This document shows, piece after piece, positions 1 to 6,318 of a DNA stretch of 13,432 bases. The DNA is taken from NCBI GenBank assembly GCA_022770425.1, contig JALEHY010000055.1, positions 1 to 13,432 on the forward strand, written 5' to 3'. Each line of letters starts with the position of its first letter. Position 1 is the stretch's first letter. This stretch comes from Parvimonas sp. Its GTDB lineage: Bacteria; Bacillota; Clostridia; Tissierellales; Peptoniphilaceae. Under the pieces are notes generated by a model. It searched no databases, was not told the DNA's origin, and was given only the letters and a program-made list of their open reading frames with translations. Made by a program: the position numbers and the translations under genes.

Positions 1-545
1 TGCCAAAGCAAAAATTTATTTTGGTAAAAGGTAAAGGAAATCCGAATGAAGTAGATTTCTCAGACAGAATATCCGCATTATATTCTCTTGCCTATGCCAT
101 TAAAATGTTGTTTAAAAATGCAATGAAAAATAAAACTGATAATGAGATTACAGATTTTACGGTATATCCATTGGAGGGCTTTTGGAAAAAAGTAAATGGA
201 GAAGAGCTTGATAAAAACAAACTGGAATACATATTGATGATTAAACAACCTGATTTTATTACACAAGATATATTTACAAAGGCATTTGAGAATATAAAAA
301 AGAAAAAGCCTAACGCATTGTATGATGAAATAAGTTTTAGAGAAATAGAAGAGGGTAAATCAATTCAGATTTTACATGTTGGAAGTTATGATGATGAGCC
401 GAAATCATTTGAACTGATGAATGAATTTGCAAGAAAACTTGATCTTACAAGAATAGGCGATTTTCATAAGGAAATATACCTAAGTAATAAAAAGAGGACA
501 TCAGAAGAAAAACAAAAAACTATATTAAGATATTCAGTGAAATAG
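1..545 (+). CDS. GyrI-like small-molecule-binding domain protein, 5' end outside window
   Basis: The open frame (codons in phase with base 3) reads straight in from the left edge as PKQKFILVKGKGNPNE, so the TTG at 21 is internal and the true start lies upstream. The visible part, about 181 residues, matches the free-standing GyrI-like family (COG4832): the 'KGKGNPN-x-x-DFS-x-R' stretch, 'FTVYPLEGFW', 'YILMIKQPDF' and the C-terminal 'HVGSYDDEPKSFELM' block. These proteins have the SHS2-duplicated fold of SbmC/GyrI and the AraC-type effector domains; some members hydrolyse cyclopropanoid DNA-alkylating compounds such as yatakemycin (known for the family, not shown here). No DNA-binding domain is visible. 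It lies 12 bases upstream of the ClbS-like gene and is probably co-transcribed with it. The family call is firm; the substrate is unknown. Confidence 0.88.
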   Translation, partial: PKQKFILVKGKGNPNEVDFSDRISALYSLAYAIKMLFKNAMKNKTDNEITDFTVYPLEGFWKKVNGEELDKNKLEYILMIKQPDFITQDIFTKAFENIKKKKPNALYDEISFREIEEGKSIQILHVGSYDDEPKSFELMNEFARKLDLTRIGDFHKEIYLSNKKRTSEEKQKTILRYSVK

Positions 546-557
546 GAGAAATTTATT

Positions 558-1100
558 ATGCCAAGACCAACGACAAAAAATGATTTAATGGCTGCTGCCA
601 AAGAAAACTATGAAAAATTAAATTTATTTATTTCAAAGATGACTGAGGAAGAGTTAAATACACCATTTGAGTTTTCAAAAGATGAAAAGAAAAAAGAAAC
701 CCATTGGAAAAGAGATAAGAATCTAAGAGATGTTTTAATTCATCTCTATGAATGGCATCAACTTATTTTGAATTGGGTACATTCCAATCAAAAGGGAGAA
801 GAAAAACCATTTTTGCCTGAACCATATAACTGGAAAACTTATGGAGATATGAATGTGGAGTTTTGGAAAAAACATCAAAATACTTCTCTTGAAGACGCAA
901 CTAGAATGTTTCATAAATCCCATAGCGATGTTTTACAGTTGGCTGAAACCTTTACAAACGAAGAACTCTTTTCAAAAGGTGTATATAAATGGGTTGGAGG
1001 AAGTACACTTGGTTCATATTTTGTAAGTGCAACTTCAAGTCATTATGATTGGGCAATGAAAAAGTTAAAGGCTCATCAGAAAAATTGTAAGTCAAAATAA
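558..1100 (+). CDS. ClbS/DfsB (DUF1706) family four-helix bundle protein
   Basis: 180 residues, the usual family length. The start is ATG 558, with an AGGAGA ribosome binding site at 544-549 overlapping the end of the preceding gene. Family marks are the N-terminal MPRPTTKNDLMAAAKENYEKL, 'RNLRDVLIHLYEWHQ'-like helix with conserved Trp/His residues (around 57-68), 'YNWKTYGDMNVEFW' (around 90-103), and the C-terminal 'GSYFVSATSSHYDWAMKKL' block. It belongs to the DinB-like four-helix superfamily. The founding member ClbS protects colibactin producers by opening the cyclopropane warhead of the toxin; most homologues, such as DfsB, have no known substrate. It sits between a GyrI-like gene and an SPL-like radical SAM gene with 12-13 base gaps, indicating an operon. 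Protection against an electrophilic or genotoxic compound is inference. Confidence 0.9.
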   Translation: MPRPTTKNDLMAAAKENYEKLNLFISKMTEEELNTPFEFSKDEKKKETHWKRDKNLRDVLIHLYEWHQLILNWVHSNQKGEEKPFLPEPYNWKTYGDMNVEFWKKHQNTSLEDATRMFHKSHSDVLQLAETFTNEELFSKGVYKWVGGSTLGSYFVSATSSHYDWAMKKLKAHQKNCKSK

Positions 1101-1113
1101 TTGGGGTAGTAAA

Positions 1114-1992
1114 GTGCATTTTATAAAGGCAAAAGGAATACTTTCTTCAAAAAATGGAATGAATTTGTTTAGAGGTTGCACTCATGGATGTATTTATTGC
1201 GACTCAAGAAGCAGATGTTACCGGATGAATCATAAATTTGAAGATATAGAAGTAAAGGAAAATGGCATTAGTCTTTTGGAAGAAAGCCTAAAACGAAAGC
1301 AAAAAAAATGCATGATTGGTTTAGGGTCTATGACTGATCCATACATTAAAGAGGAACTTAGACTAAATTATACAAGAGCCGCACTTGAGATAGTAAATAA
1401 ATATGGTTTCGGTATAACGCTTATAACAAAGTCAGCCAATGTTTTGAGGGATTTAGATTTATTTAAAGAAATAAATTCAAAAGCAAAATGTGTAATTCAA
1501 ATGACATTAACAACTTATGATGAAAAACTTTGTAAAAAGATAGAGCCCAATGTTTCAACAACAAAAGAAAGGGTTGAAGCATTAAAAATATTGCGTGATG
1601 AGGGAATACCAACAGTAGTTTGGCTAACTCCGATATTGCCATTCATTAACGATACGGAGGAAAACATTATTGGTATTTTAAATTATTGCAAGGAAGCAAA
1701 AGTGTTTGGAATAATATGCTTTGGTATGGGAGTTACACTCAGGGAAGGAAATAGAGAATATTTTTATTCGAAGTTAGATAAAAAGTTTCCAAAGCTGAAA
1801 GAACGATATGTCGGAGAATATGGAAACAGTTATGTAATAAGTAGCAGATATAATAAAAAACTAATGAATTTGTTTCACAGATTCTGCGAACAGAATAATG
1901 TGGTTCATGATAATGAAGCTATATTTAAATATTTAAGTTTATTTGAGAGAAAAGATATTTTAAATCAACTTAGTTTTTTTGATGAAATTTAA
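1114..1992 (+). CDS. SPL-family (COG1533) radical SAM protein
   Basis: 292 residues from a GTG start at 1114, preceded by a GGGG-type Shine-Dalgarno at 1103-1106; the gap to the ClbS-like gene is 13 bases. The radical SAM cluster motif CX3CX2C is Cys22, Cys26 and Cys29 in 'RGCTHGCIYCDSR', very near the N-terminus. The 'GLGSMTDPYI' and 'ITLITKSANVLRDLDL' stretches are typical of the spore photoproduct lyase-like family. The family uses a [4Fe-4S] cluster and S-adenosylmethionine to generate a radical. Spore photoproduct lyase repairs a UV thymine adduct, but this branch is uncharacterised and the protein should not be called SplB. A DNA- or nucleotide-modification or repair role in the same operon as two toxin-hydrolase-like genes is inference. 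No clear strong terminator follows. Confidence 0.88.
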   Translation: MHFIKAKGILSSKNGMNLFRGCTHGCIYCDSRSRCYRMNHKFEDIEVKENGISLLEESLKRKQKKCMIGLGSMTDPYIKEELRLNYTRAALEIVNKYGFGITLITKSANVLRDLDLFKEINSKAKCVIQMTLTTYDEKLCKKIEPNVSTTKERVEALKILRDEGIPTVVWLTPILPFINDTEENIIGILNYCKEAKVFGIICFGMGVTLREGNREYFYSKLDKKFPKLKERYVGEYGNSYVISSRYNKKLMNLFHRFCEQNNVVHDNEAIFKYLSLFERKDILNQLSFFDEI

Positions 1993-2055
1993 ATTAAAGA
2001 GACTTTGAGAAAATAAATTAAAAAATAATATTTATTGTTCGTATTAGAAGAGTTT

Positions 2056-2080
2056 TATAATAAAGAGTATTATATCTTTT
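2056..2080 (+). terminator. Weak AT-only hairpin after the radical SAM gene
   Basis: TATAATA (2056-2062) pairs with TATTATA (2068-2074) across an AAGAG loop and is followed by TCTTTT. The stem has no GC pairs, so termination would be inefficient. It is the only candidate in the 282-base gap between the radical SAM gene and the SnoaL-like gene. Confidence 0.25.
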
Positions 2081-2173
2081 AAAAGCAAAAAATTCTAATT
2101 TCAAATAGATATTTTTTATATTAAAATGAAAAATATATGTGCCAATGAAGGAAATAAGGAAAAGTAAAAAAAG

Positions 2174-2194
2174 ATGTAACTATTGACATTACAT
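2174..2194. promoter_or_regulatory. Palindromic operator candidate ATGTAA-N9-TTACAT
   Basis: Perfect 6-base inverted repeat with a 9-base spacer (arms 2174-2179 and 2189-2194). It covers the whole -35 box of the promoter in front of the SnoaL-like gene, so a bound protein would block RNA polymerase. The Rrf2 family regulator encoded two genes downstream is the natural candidate ligand; this is inference. Confidence 0.55.
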
Positions 2195-2210
2195 TTAAAA
2201 GTGATATAAT
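2183..2210 (+). promoter_or_regulatory. Strong sigma-A promoter for the SnoaL-like gene and Rrf2 regulator
   Basis: Consensus -35 TTGACA at 2183-2188, 16-base spacer, consensus -10 TATAAT at 2205-2210, with an extended -10 TG at 2202-2203. Such a near-perfect promoter normally needs a repressor, which agrees with the palindrome laid over its -35 box. Transcription would start near 2217, leaving a leader of about 58 bases. Confidence 0.85.
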
Positions 2211-2246
2211 TATTTTTAGATGAAACCAAGAAGGTTACATTTAAAA
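2189..2246 (+). repeat. Direct repeat of TTACATTTAAAA flanking the transcription start
   Basis: The 12-base sequence TTACATTTAAAA occurs at 2189-2200 and again at 2235-2246. The second copy extends left to GTTACAT, the exact complement of ATGTAAC at 2174-2180. The region thus holds three ATGTAA/TTACAT half-sites, one of them downstream of the start point, suggesting cooperative repressor binding. Confidence 0.6.
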
Positions 2247-2274
2247 ATAATTAAAATTTTAGGAGGATATTATC

Positions 2275-3045
2275 ATGACAAACAAAGAAAAAGCATTGGC
2301 GCTTATCGAAACTTTTACAACCGGAGATACTGAAAAGGCAAGAGAACTTTTAGCAGATGGATATATTCAGCATAACCTTGCTTATGGAACTGGTGCTAAA
2401 GCCTTTATCGGAGCAGTTTCATATCTTGCATCTGCACCTATAAAAACAACAGTAAAAAATATTCGTGCTTTTGAAGATGGTGATAAGGTATTTTTACAAA
2501 CTGTTTATAATTTTGCAGGATCAGGGGAGCAGGTAGCATTTGATATTTTTCGTTTTGATTCAGAAGGTAAAATTGCAGAACATTGGGACAACTTGGCGAT
2601 AAAAGCTGAGGCAAATCCATCAGGACATACACAGATAGACGGAATGTTAGAAAAGAAAAATGTGGACAGAGAGGAAACGAGAAAAATTGTAAAAAATTTT
2701 GTAGGAGATATTTTACGTGGAGAAAATCCGGATAATCTTACTTCATACTTCAACAAAGATAGTTATATTCAGCACAATATAGCAATTGCAGACGGTCTTT
2801 CAGGACTTGGAGTTGCTTTGGAGTCTATGGCAAAACAAGAAATTCAAATGATATATGACAAGACTCATTTTGTACTTGCAGATGGGAATTATGCACTTGC
2901 AGTAAGTGAGGGAACTTTTGCTGGAGTGAGAACATCTTATTATGATTTATTCCGTGTTGAAAATAATAAAATTGTAGAACATTGGGATGTTATGGAAACA
3001 ATAGCTGAAAAAGATACTTGGAAAAACCAAAACGGAAAGTTTTAA
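2275..3045 (+). CDS. Tandem SnoaL/NTF2-like domain protein
   Basis: 256 residues, ATG 2275, with AGGAGG at 2261-2266. Two copies of one alpha+beta barrel domain lie head to tail: about residues 3-118 and 131-250. Each carries YIQHN (30-34 and 164-168), an 'F-DGD/LADGN' turn, a 'FDIFRF'/'YDLFRV' strand and EHWD (102-105 and 235-238). This matches the SnoaL-like group COG4922; single-domain relatives are about 120-130 residues, so this is an internal duplication. SnoaL itself is a polyketide cyclase, but most bacterial members of this branch have no assigned reaction. The conserved His/Asp residues in both halves suggest two similar pockets. It is followed 59 bases later by a YwnA-like Rrf2 regulator and preceded by a promoter with operator-like repeats, so it is probably the main regulated gene. 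Substrate unknown. Confidence 0.85.
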   Translation: MTNKEKALALIETFTTGDTEKARELLADGYIQHNLAYGTGAKAFIGAVSYLASAPIKTTVKNIRAFEDGDKVFLQTVYNFAGSGEQVAFDIFRFDSEGKIAEHWDNLAIKAEANPSGHTQIDGMLEKKNVDREETRKIVKNFVGDILRGENPDNLTSYFNKDSYIQHNIAIADGLSGLGVALESMAKQEIQMIYDKTHFVLADGNYALAVSEGTFAGVRTSYYDLFRVENNKIVEHWDVMETIAEKDTWKNQNGKF

Positions 3046-3056
3046 TATAATAAGCA

Positions 3057-3085
3057 TTGAACTTATATTAAAGATAATGTAGAAT
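3057..3085 (+). promoter_or_regulatory. Possible own promoter of the Rrf2 regulator
   Basis: TTGAAC at 3057-3062 and TAGAAT at 3080-3085 with a 17-base spacer, in the 59-base gap before the regulator. It is moderately close to consensus. It could give basal regulator expression independent of the upstream repressed promoter. Confidence 0.4.
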
Positions 3086-3104
3086 AATAACAGGAGGTAA
3101 TATT

Positions 3105-3545
3105 ATGCAAATATCAAGTAGATTTACAGTAGCTCTGCATATTTTCACTTGTGTAGATACATTCAAAAATGAATATAAGATTACAAGTGATTTTCTTGCA
3201 AGTAGTATCAATACAAATCCCGTTATTATTCGAAAGATTCTTACTCAACTTAAAAAGTCAGGACTTATCACAGTAGCAAGAGGAACCGGAGGAATCGAAC
3301 CGACTAGACCATTAAAAGAAATAACTTTTTATGATGTTTATGAAGCAATTGATCCTATAGAAAACGGAGATTTATTCAACTTTCATGAAAGTCCAAATCC
3401 TCAGTGTCCTGTTGGAAAAAATATCCATACTTTGTTGGATAGAAAACTTAAATCTATTCAGTCGGCAATGGAAAATGAAATGAAAAAATATACCATAGAT
3501 AATCTTAGAGATGAAATGCAGGAACTTTTATCAAAAAAAATGTAA
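3105..3545 (+). CDS. Rrf2 family transcriptional regulator, YwnA type
   Basis: 146 residues, ATG 3105, AGGAGG at 3092-3097. The N-terminal winged helix-turn-helix covers about residues 3-65: 'SSRFTVALHIF', 'TSDFLASSINTNPVIIRKILTQL' recognition region, then the wing 'GTGGIEPTRP'. A dimerisation helix follows, with 'HESPNPQCPVGKNIHTLLD' (94-112), the signature of the YwnA subgroup. Only two cysteines are present (Cys16 and Cys101), so the three-cysteine Fe-S site of IscR and NsrR is missing. Sensing is therefore more likely by thiol chemistry or ligand binding than by a cluster (inference). It follows the SnoaL-like gene on the same strand and probably represses that promoter. The ATGTAA/TTACAT repeats at 2174-2246 are its proposed operator. 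Confidence 0.9.
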   Translation: MQISSRFTVALHIFTCVDTFKNEYKITSDFLASSINTNPVIIRKILTQLKKSGLITVARGTGGIEPTRPLKEITFYDVYEAIDPIENGDLFNFHESPNPQCPVGKNIHTLLDRKLKSIQSAMENEMKKYTIDNLRDEMQELLSKKM

Positions 3546-3681
3546 AAAGATGGTTTTAAGTATATGATTTTATATAAGAATAGTTTAATTTACAAAAAAA
3601 TTGTTTGACAATACTTTATTTTCCAGAAAGAAAAACAGGAAATAACAAATTTTATTATAGAATCGCTTTTAGGTTATAGTA

Positions 3682-3711
3682 AACACTTTAAAGCATATTC
3701 ATAAAAGTGTT
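3682..3711. repeat. Inverted repeat AACACTTT-N14-AAAGTGTT upstream of the macrodomain gene
   Basis: Perfect 8-base arms at 3682-3689 and 3704-3711, placed 38 bases upstream of the macrodomain start. A TATAGT at 3675-3680 just before it could be a -10 box, though I see no good matching -35. It could be an operator over the transcription start or a hairpin in the leader of the macrodomain-sirtuin mRNA. Confidence 0.4.
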
Positions 3712-3748
3712 CATATCTTCGATAGGAGTTATGATAGGGAGGTAAAAT

Positions 3749-4555
3749 ATGAGTGAAAATAAACTACAAGAGCAAAGACTTAATTATCTTTTAGACGAAT
3801 TTAAAGCTGATTCAGATGAATACAAAAATATAGAAATTCCAGACAATATAAATGATAAAAAACGTATTTTACGTTCACTGATGAATATTCGTATGCCAAA
3901 GAAAATGTCTAAAACTGTATTAGAGGTGCAAGATGAATTTCTGACAAATTGTATAAAAGAAAAGGGGATTGTAGAACTTTCAGATATACCTGTTCTTAAA
4001 AATGAAATTTCTATTTGGCAGGGTGATATTATAAGACTTAAAGTAGATGCCATTGTAAATGCAGCAAATTCAGTTATGCTTGGTTGTTTCATACCAATGC
4101 ATATATGTATTGACAACCAAATTCATACATTTGCAGGAATTCAGCTTAGAGAAGAATGTAATCGTCAGATGGAAGAATTTAAAGTAAAGTACGGAAAGGA
4201 TTATGAACAACCTACATCCATTCCTATGCTTACAGATGGTTATAATCTTCCGGCAAAAAAGATAGTTCACATAGTAGGTCCAATAGTAAATAGCAAACTT
4301 ACGGAAAAATTGGAAAAAGAATTGTCGGATTGTTATACGAATACACTTAATATGTGCTTGGAAAATGGATTAAAAAGTGTTGCGTTTTGTTGTATATCCA
4401 CAGGAGTATTTCATTTTCCTAATAAAAGAGCGGCAGAGATTGCTATAGGTACAGTAGAAAAGTGGCTATTAGAGCATCCAAATACAATAGATAGGGTAAT
4501 TTTCAATGTTTTTAAGGATAAAGACAAGGAGTATTATGAAGAATTATTACAATAA
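3749..4555 (+). CDS. Zinc-dependent macrodomain ADP-ribosyl hydrolase (Zn-Macro, SirTM-linked)
   Basis: 268 residues, ATG 3749, GGGAGG at 3737-3742. The first 85 residues are a helical extension; the macrodomain fills about 85-268. Visible motifs are GDI (92-94), VNAANS (103-108), then the zinc-site segment with Cys113, His118 and Cys120, IDN (121-123), 'PAKKIVHIVGP' (168-178) and the phosphate loop STGVFHFP (217-224). The Cys-x4-His-x-Cys ligands and helical N-terminus mark the zinc-containing class encoded next to SirTM sirtuins in staphylococci and streptococci. That class removes the ADP-ribose which SirTM attaches. Here it overlaps the sirtuin gene by 20 bases, so the pair is translationally coupled. 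In the classical operon the target is a GcvH-like lipoyl carrier protein; none is encoded in this window. Confidence 0.93.
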   Translation: MSENKLQEQRLNYLLDEFKADSDEYKNIEIPDNINDKKRILRSLMNIRMPKKMSKTVLEVQDEFLTNCIKEKGIVELSDIPVLKNEISIWQGDIIRLKVDAIVNAANSVMLGCFIPMHICIDNQIHTFAGIQLREECNRQMEEFKVKYGKDYEQPTSIPMLTDGYNLPAKKIVHIVGPIVNSKLTEKLEKELSDCYTNTLNMCLENGLKSVAFCCISTGVFHFPNKRAAEIAIGTVEKWLLEHPNTIDRVIFNVFKDKDKEYYEELLQ

Positions 4556-5525
4556 AATAAATGGATATCAAGAAACTATTCAAAAAGGTTTAATTGCCGC
4601 AAGGACTTTCAAAAGAGAACTATCTACGGGAAAAGGATCAAAAAATGATAATATTCAACTTTTAAAGGAAGAACTTCAAAATGCAGAAGCGATTGTAATC
4701 GGTGCAGGTGCTGGTCTATCAACTTCAGCAGGACTCACATATAGTGGAGAGCGATTTGAAAATTATTTCTTTGATTTTGCAAAGAGGTATGGTATCAGTG
4801 ATATGTATTCCGGAGGATTTTATTCATTTCCTGATAAGGAAACAAGATGGGCATGGTGGGCAAGACATATTTATTATAATCGTTATATTGAACCGCCAAA
4901 ACCTGTTTACAAAGAATTACTTTCCATTGTTAAAGATAAAGAATATTTTGTATTAACTACAAATGTAGATCACCAATTCCAACGAGCAGGTTTTGATAAA
5001 AGTAGACTGTTCTATACACAAGGAGATTATGGATTATTTCAAAGTGTCAATCCTAATATCAAAAAGACTTACGACAATGAAGAATGGGTAATGAAAGCAA
5101 TGGAAGCACAAGGTTTTGTGAAAGATCAGAGAGGTATTTTCATTGTACCTGAAGATAGAAAACTTTCTATGTGTATTCCGACAGAAATGATTCCAAAATG
5201 TCCGGATAACGAGTCGGAGGTGACAATGAACCTTAGGTCAGATAATTATTTTGTAGAGGATGTTGGATGGGATATAGCTTCTGAATCCTATTATAATTTT
5301 CTAAAACGTTATGAAGATTCACATGTAATTTATTTAGAATTGGGTGTAGGTAGTAACACACCTGTAATTATCAAATATCCATTTTGGCAAATGACACTTG
5401 AAAATGAAAAGGCGACATATGTTTGTATAAATTATAAAGAGGCATTTTGCCCTAAAGAAATTGAATATAAAAGTATTTGTATAGACGGAGATATTGGAGA
5501 AATATTAAAAAAAATTATGCAATAG
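4536..5525 (+). CDS. Class M sirtuin (SirTM), protein ADP-ribosyltransferase
   Basis: 329 residues from ATG 4536, chosen because AAGGAG lies at 4526-4531; the in-frame ATG 4506 lies deeper in the macrodomain gene and has no such site. The Rossmann NAD site is GAGAGLSTSAG (56-66), followed by TTNVDHQFQRAGF (141-153) with Asn143, then TQGDYG (161-166). Gln162 stands where deacetylating sirtuins have their catalytic His, the mark of class M, which transfers ADP-ribose from NAD to protein instead of deacylating. 'MNLR' (231-234) supplies the conserved Arg, and ELGVGSNTP (268-276) closes the NAD fold. Of the zinc-ribbon cysteines only Cys213 and Cys222 are seen in that region, so a normal zinc ribbon is unlikely. 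The partner hydrolase is the overlapping gene upstream. Lipoylated GcvH-L is the known substrate elsewhere; here the substrate is open. Confidence 0.93.
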   Translation: MKNYYNKINGYQETIQKGLIAARTFKRELSTGKGSKNDNIQLLKEELQNAEAIVIGAGAGLSTSAGLTYSGERFENYFFDFAKRYGISDMYSGGFYSFPDKETRWAWWARHIYYNRYIEPPKPVYKELLSIVKDKEYFVLTTNVDHQFQRAGFDKSRLFYTQGDYGLFQSVNPNIKKTYDNEEWVMKAMEAQGFVKDQRGIFIVPEDRKLSMCIPTEMIPKCPDNESEVTMNLRSDNYFVEDVGWDIASESYYNFLKRYEDSHVIYLELGVGSNTPVIIKYPFWQMTLENEKATYVCINYKEAFCPKEIEYKSICIDGDIGEILKKIMQ

Positions 5526-5664
5526 ATTAGTGTTATATAAAAAAATATTTTGCTAAGTAAAAGATAAAAAAATCTCTTATTGTGTGAAAATCATTAGTGG
5601 GATTTATGATGAACTGCCTTCATCTAAATCAAAAAAATAAATTTCTTTTGATGAGGATTATATG

Positions 5665-5690
5665 AAAAAAGGCGATATTTATATCGCCTT
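5665..5690 (-). terminator. Rho-independent terminator of the AbiH-like remnant
   Basis: On the minus strand a GC-containing stem, GGCGATA (5688-5682) pairing with TATCGCC (5677-5671) across a 4-base loop, runs directly into six T (5670-5665). On the + strand the hairpin is followed by TTCACA, so it serves minus-strand transcription better. It lies about 20 bases beyond the stop of the AbiH-like frame. No separate good terminator is visible for the sirtuin operon. Confidence 0.8.
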
Positions 5691-5708
5691 CACAATTGTC
5701 AAAATAAT

Positions 5709-5960
5709 CTACTTCTTTTCAAGCCCTAAAAAATAGGTGTCATTATTATTGAATAGAACTACATGAATATTATCTTTACAGGAAAGATTAAAATAAGTTA
5801 TGTAGTCATAAAAATCTACATAGCTTGTTGTTTTTCCACACATTTTACCTGACTTGAATTTTTTTAATACAGAAATATCAAATCCATTACCCACTAGAAC
5901 AAATATATTGTGTTGTGCTTTAAGTGCGGTAAATATGGTGTTTTCAAATTTTTTGAACAA
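5709..5960 (-). pseudogene. AbiH-like abortive infection protein, N-terminal remnant
   Basis: 83 codons from TTG 5960, with AAAGGTGG about 8 bases upstream. The protein starts with about 18 residues, then NIFVLVGNGFDIS (18-30), the glycine-rich VGNGFD strand-turn typical of the AbiH phage-resistance family, and TTSYVDFYDYI (44-54), matching the family's 'T-x-Y-x-D-F' segment. AbiH proteins run to about 300 or more residues, so only the N-terminal quarter remains. After about residue 64 the sequence (IHVVLFNNNDTYFLGLEKK) no longer looks like the family and may be the old C-terminus joined by an internal deletion. Promoter, ribosome binding site and terminator all survive, so a short protein may still be made. 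The alternative, an intact small protein, is less likely. Confidence 0.6.
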
Positions 5961-5996
5961 CTATATCACCACCTTTAAATATTAATATTCTATATA

Positions 5997-6005
5997 ATTA
6001 TACCA
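5997..6005 (-). promoter_or_regulatory. Extended -10 promoter of the AbiH-like remnant
   Basis: Read on the minus strand: TGG immediately followed by TATAAT (6005 to 5997), an extended -10 element. The -35 region (TAGAAA at 17 bases) is poor, which extended -10 promoters tolerate. It lies 37 bases upstream of the TTG start. Confidence 0.6.
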
Positions 6006-6073
6006 TTTTTAAGACGTTTTTTCTATCAGATAATTTTCTAAACACATTAACCACAATACATTGATGGTTTGCT

Positions 6074-6131
6074 TATACAAATATAACAGTAATACACTGA
6101 AAAAAGAGTAAATGTATTTTATATTTGTATA
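6074..6131. repeat. Long two-part hairpin (13 bp + 6 bp)
   Basis: TATACAAATATAA (6074-6086) is the perfect reverse complement of 6119-6131. After a 4-base one-sided bulge (6087-6090), AATACA (6091-6096) pairs with TGTATT (6113-6118) directly inside. The loop is 16 bases (6097-6112). The second stem adjoining the first makes chance unlikely even in AT-rich DNA. No T-run follows on either strand, so it is not an obvious terminator. Confidence 0.65.
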
Positions 6132-6318
6132 TGACTACATTATTCAAATGCAAATCATAAATAACGACCTTATAAGAAATAAAAAGATAATATATATTTT
6201 AAAATCCAACATACAAAAATAAGTTAAAAAAGTCAAAATAGAGCAATCAATTTAGGAAAATAAGGAGCTAATAAGAATCAAGATTTATAGATATAAAACT
6301 AAGTTGAAATATGATATA

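Noticed and set aside
21..545. TTG at 21 as the start of the GyrI-like gene
   Set aside because: The frame is open to the left edge and the residues before 21 (PKQKFI) match the family, so the gene is simply cut by the window.
3605..3630. TTGACA at 3605-3610 as a promoter for the macrodomain gene
   Set aside because: No -10-like sequence lies 16-18 bases downstream.
3724..3745. Four-codon leader peptide (ATG 3731 to TAA) before the macrodomain start
   Set aside because: The AGGAG before it is only two bases from the ATG, too close to work, and nothing suggests attenuation.
4506..4535. ATG 4506 as the start of the sirtuin
   Set aside because: No ribosome binding site precedes it and it would lengthen the overlap with the macrodomain gene; ATG 4536 has AAGGAG at 4526-4531.
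5540..5640. Short coding-like stretch on the + strand just after the sirtuin (reads KIISGIYDELPSSKSKK before a stop)
   Set aside because: No start or binding site and too short to assign; it may be a gene fragment but cannot be supported.
5662..5736. 24-codon frame on the + strand starting ATGAAAAAAGGC
   Set aside because: It is made of the terminator hairpin sequence and the antisense of the AbiH-like remnant's end; no family resemblance.
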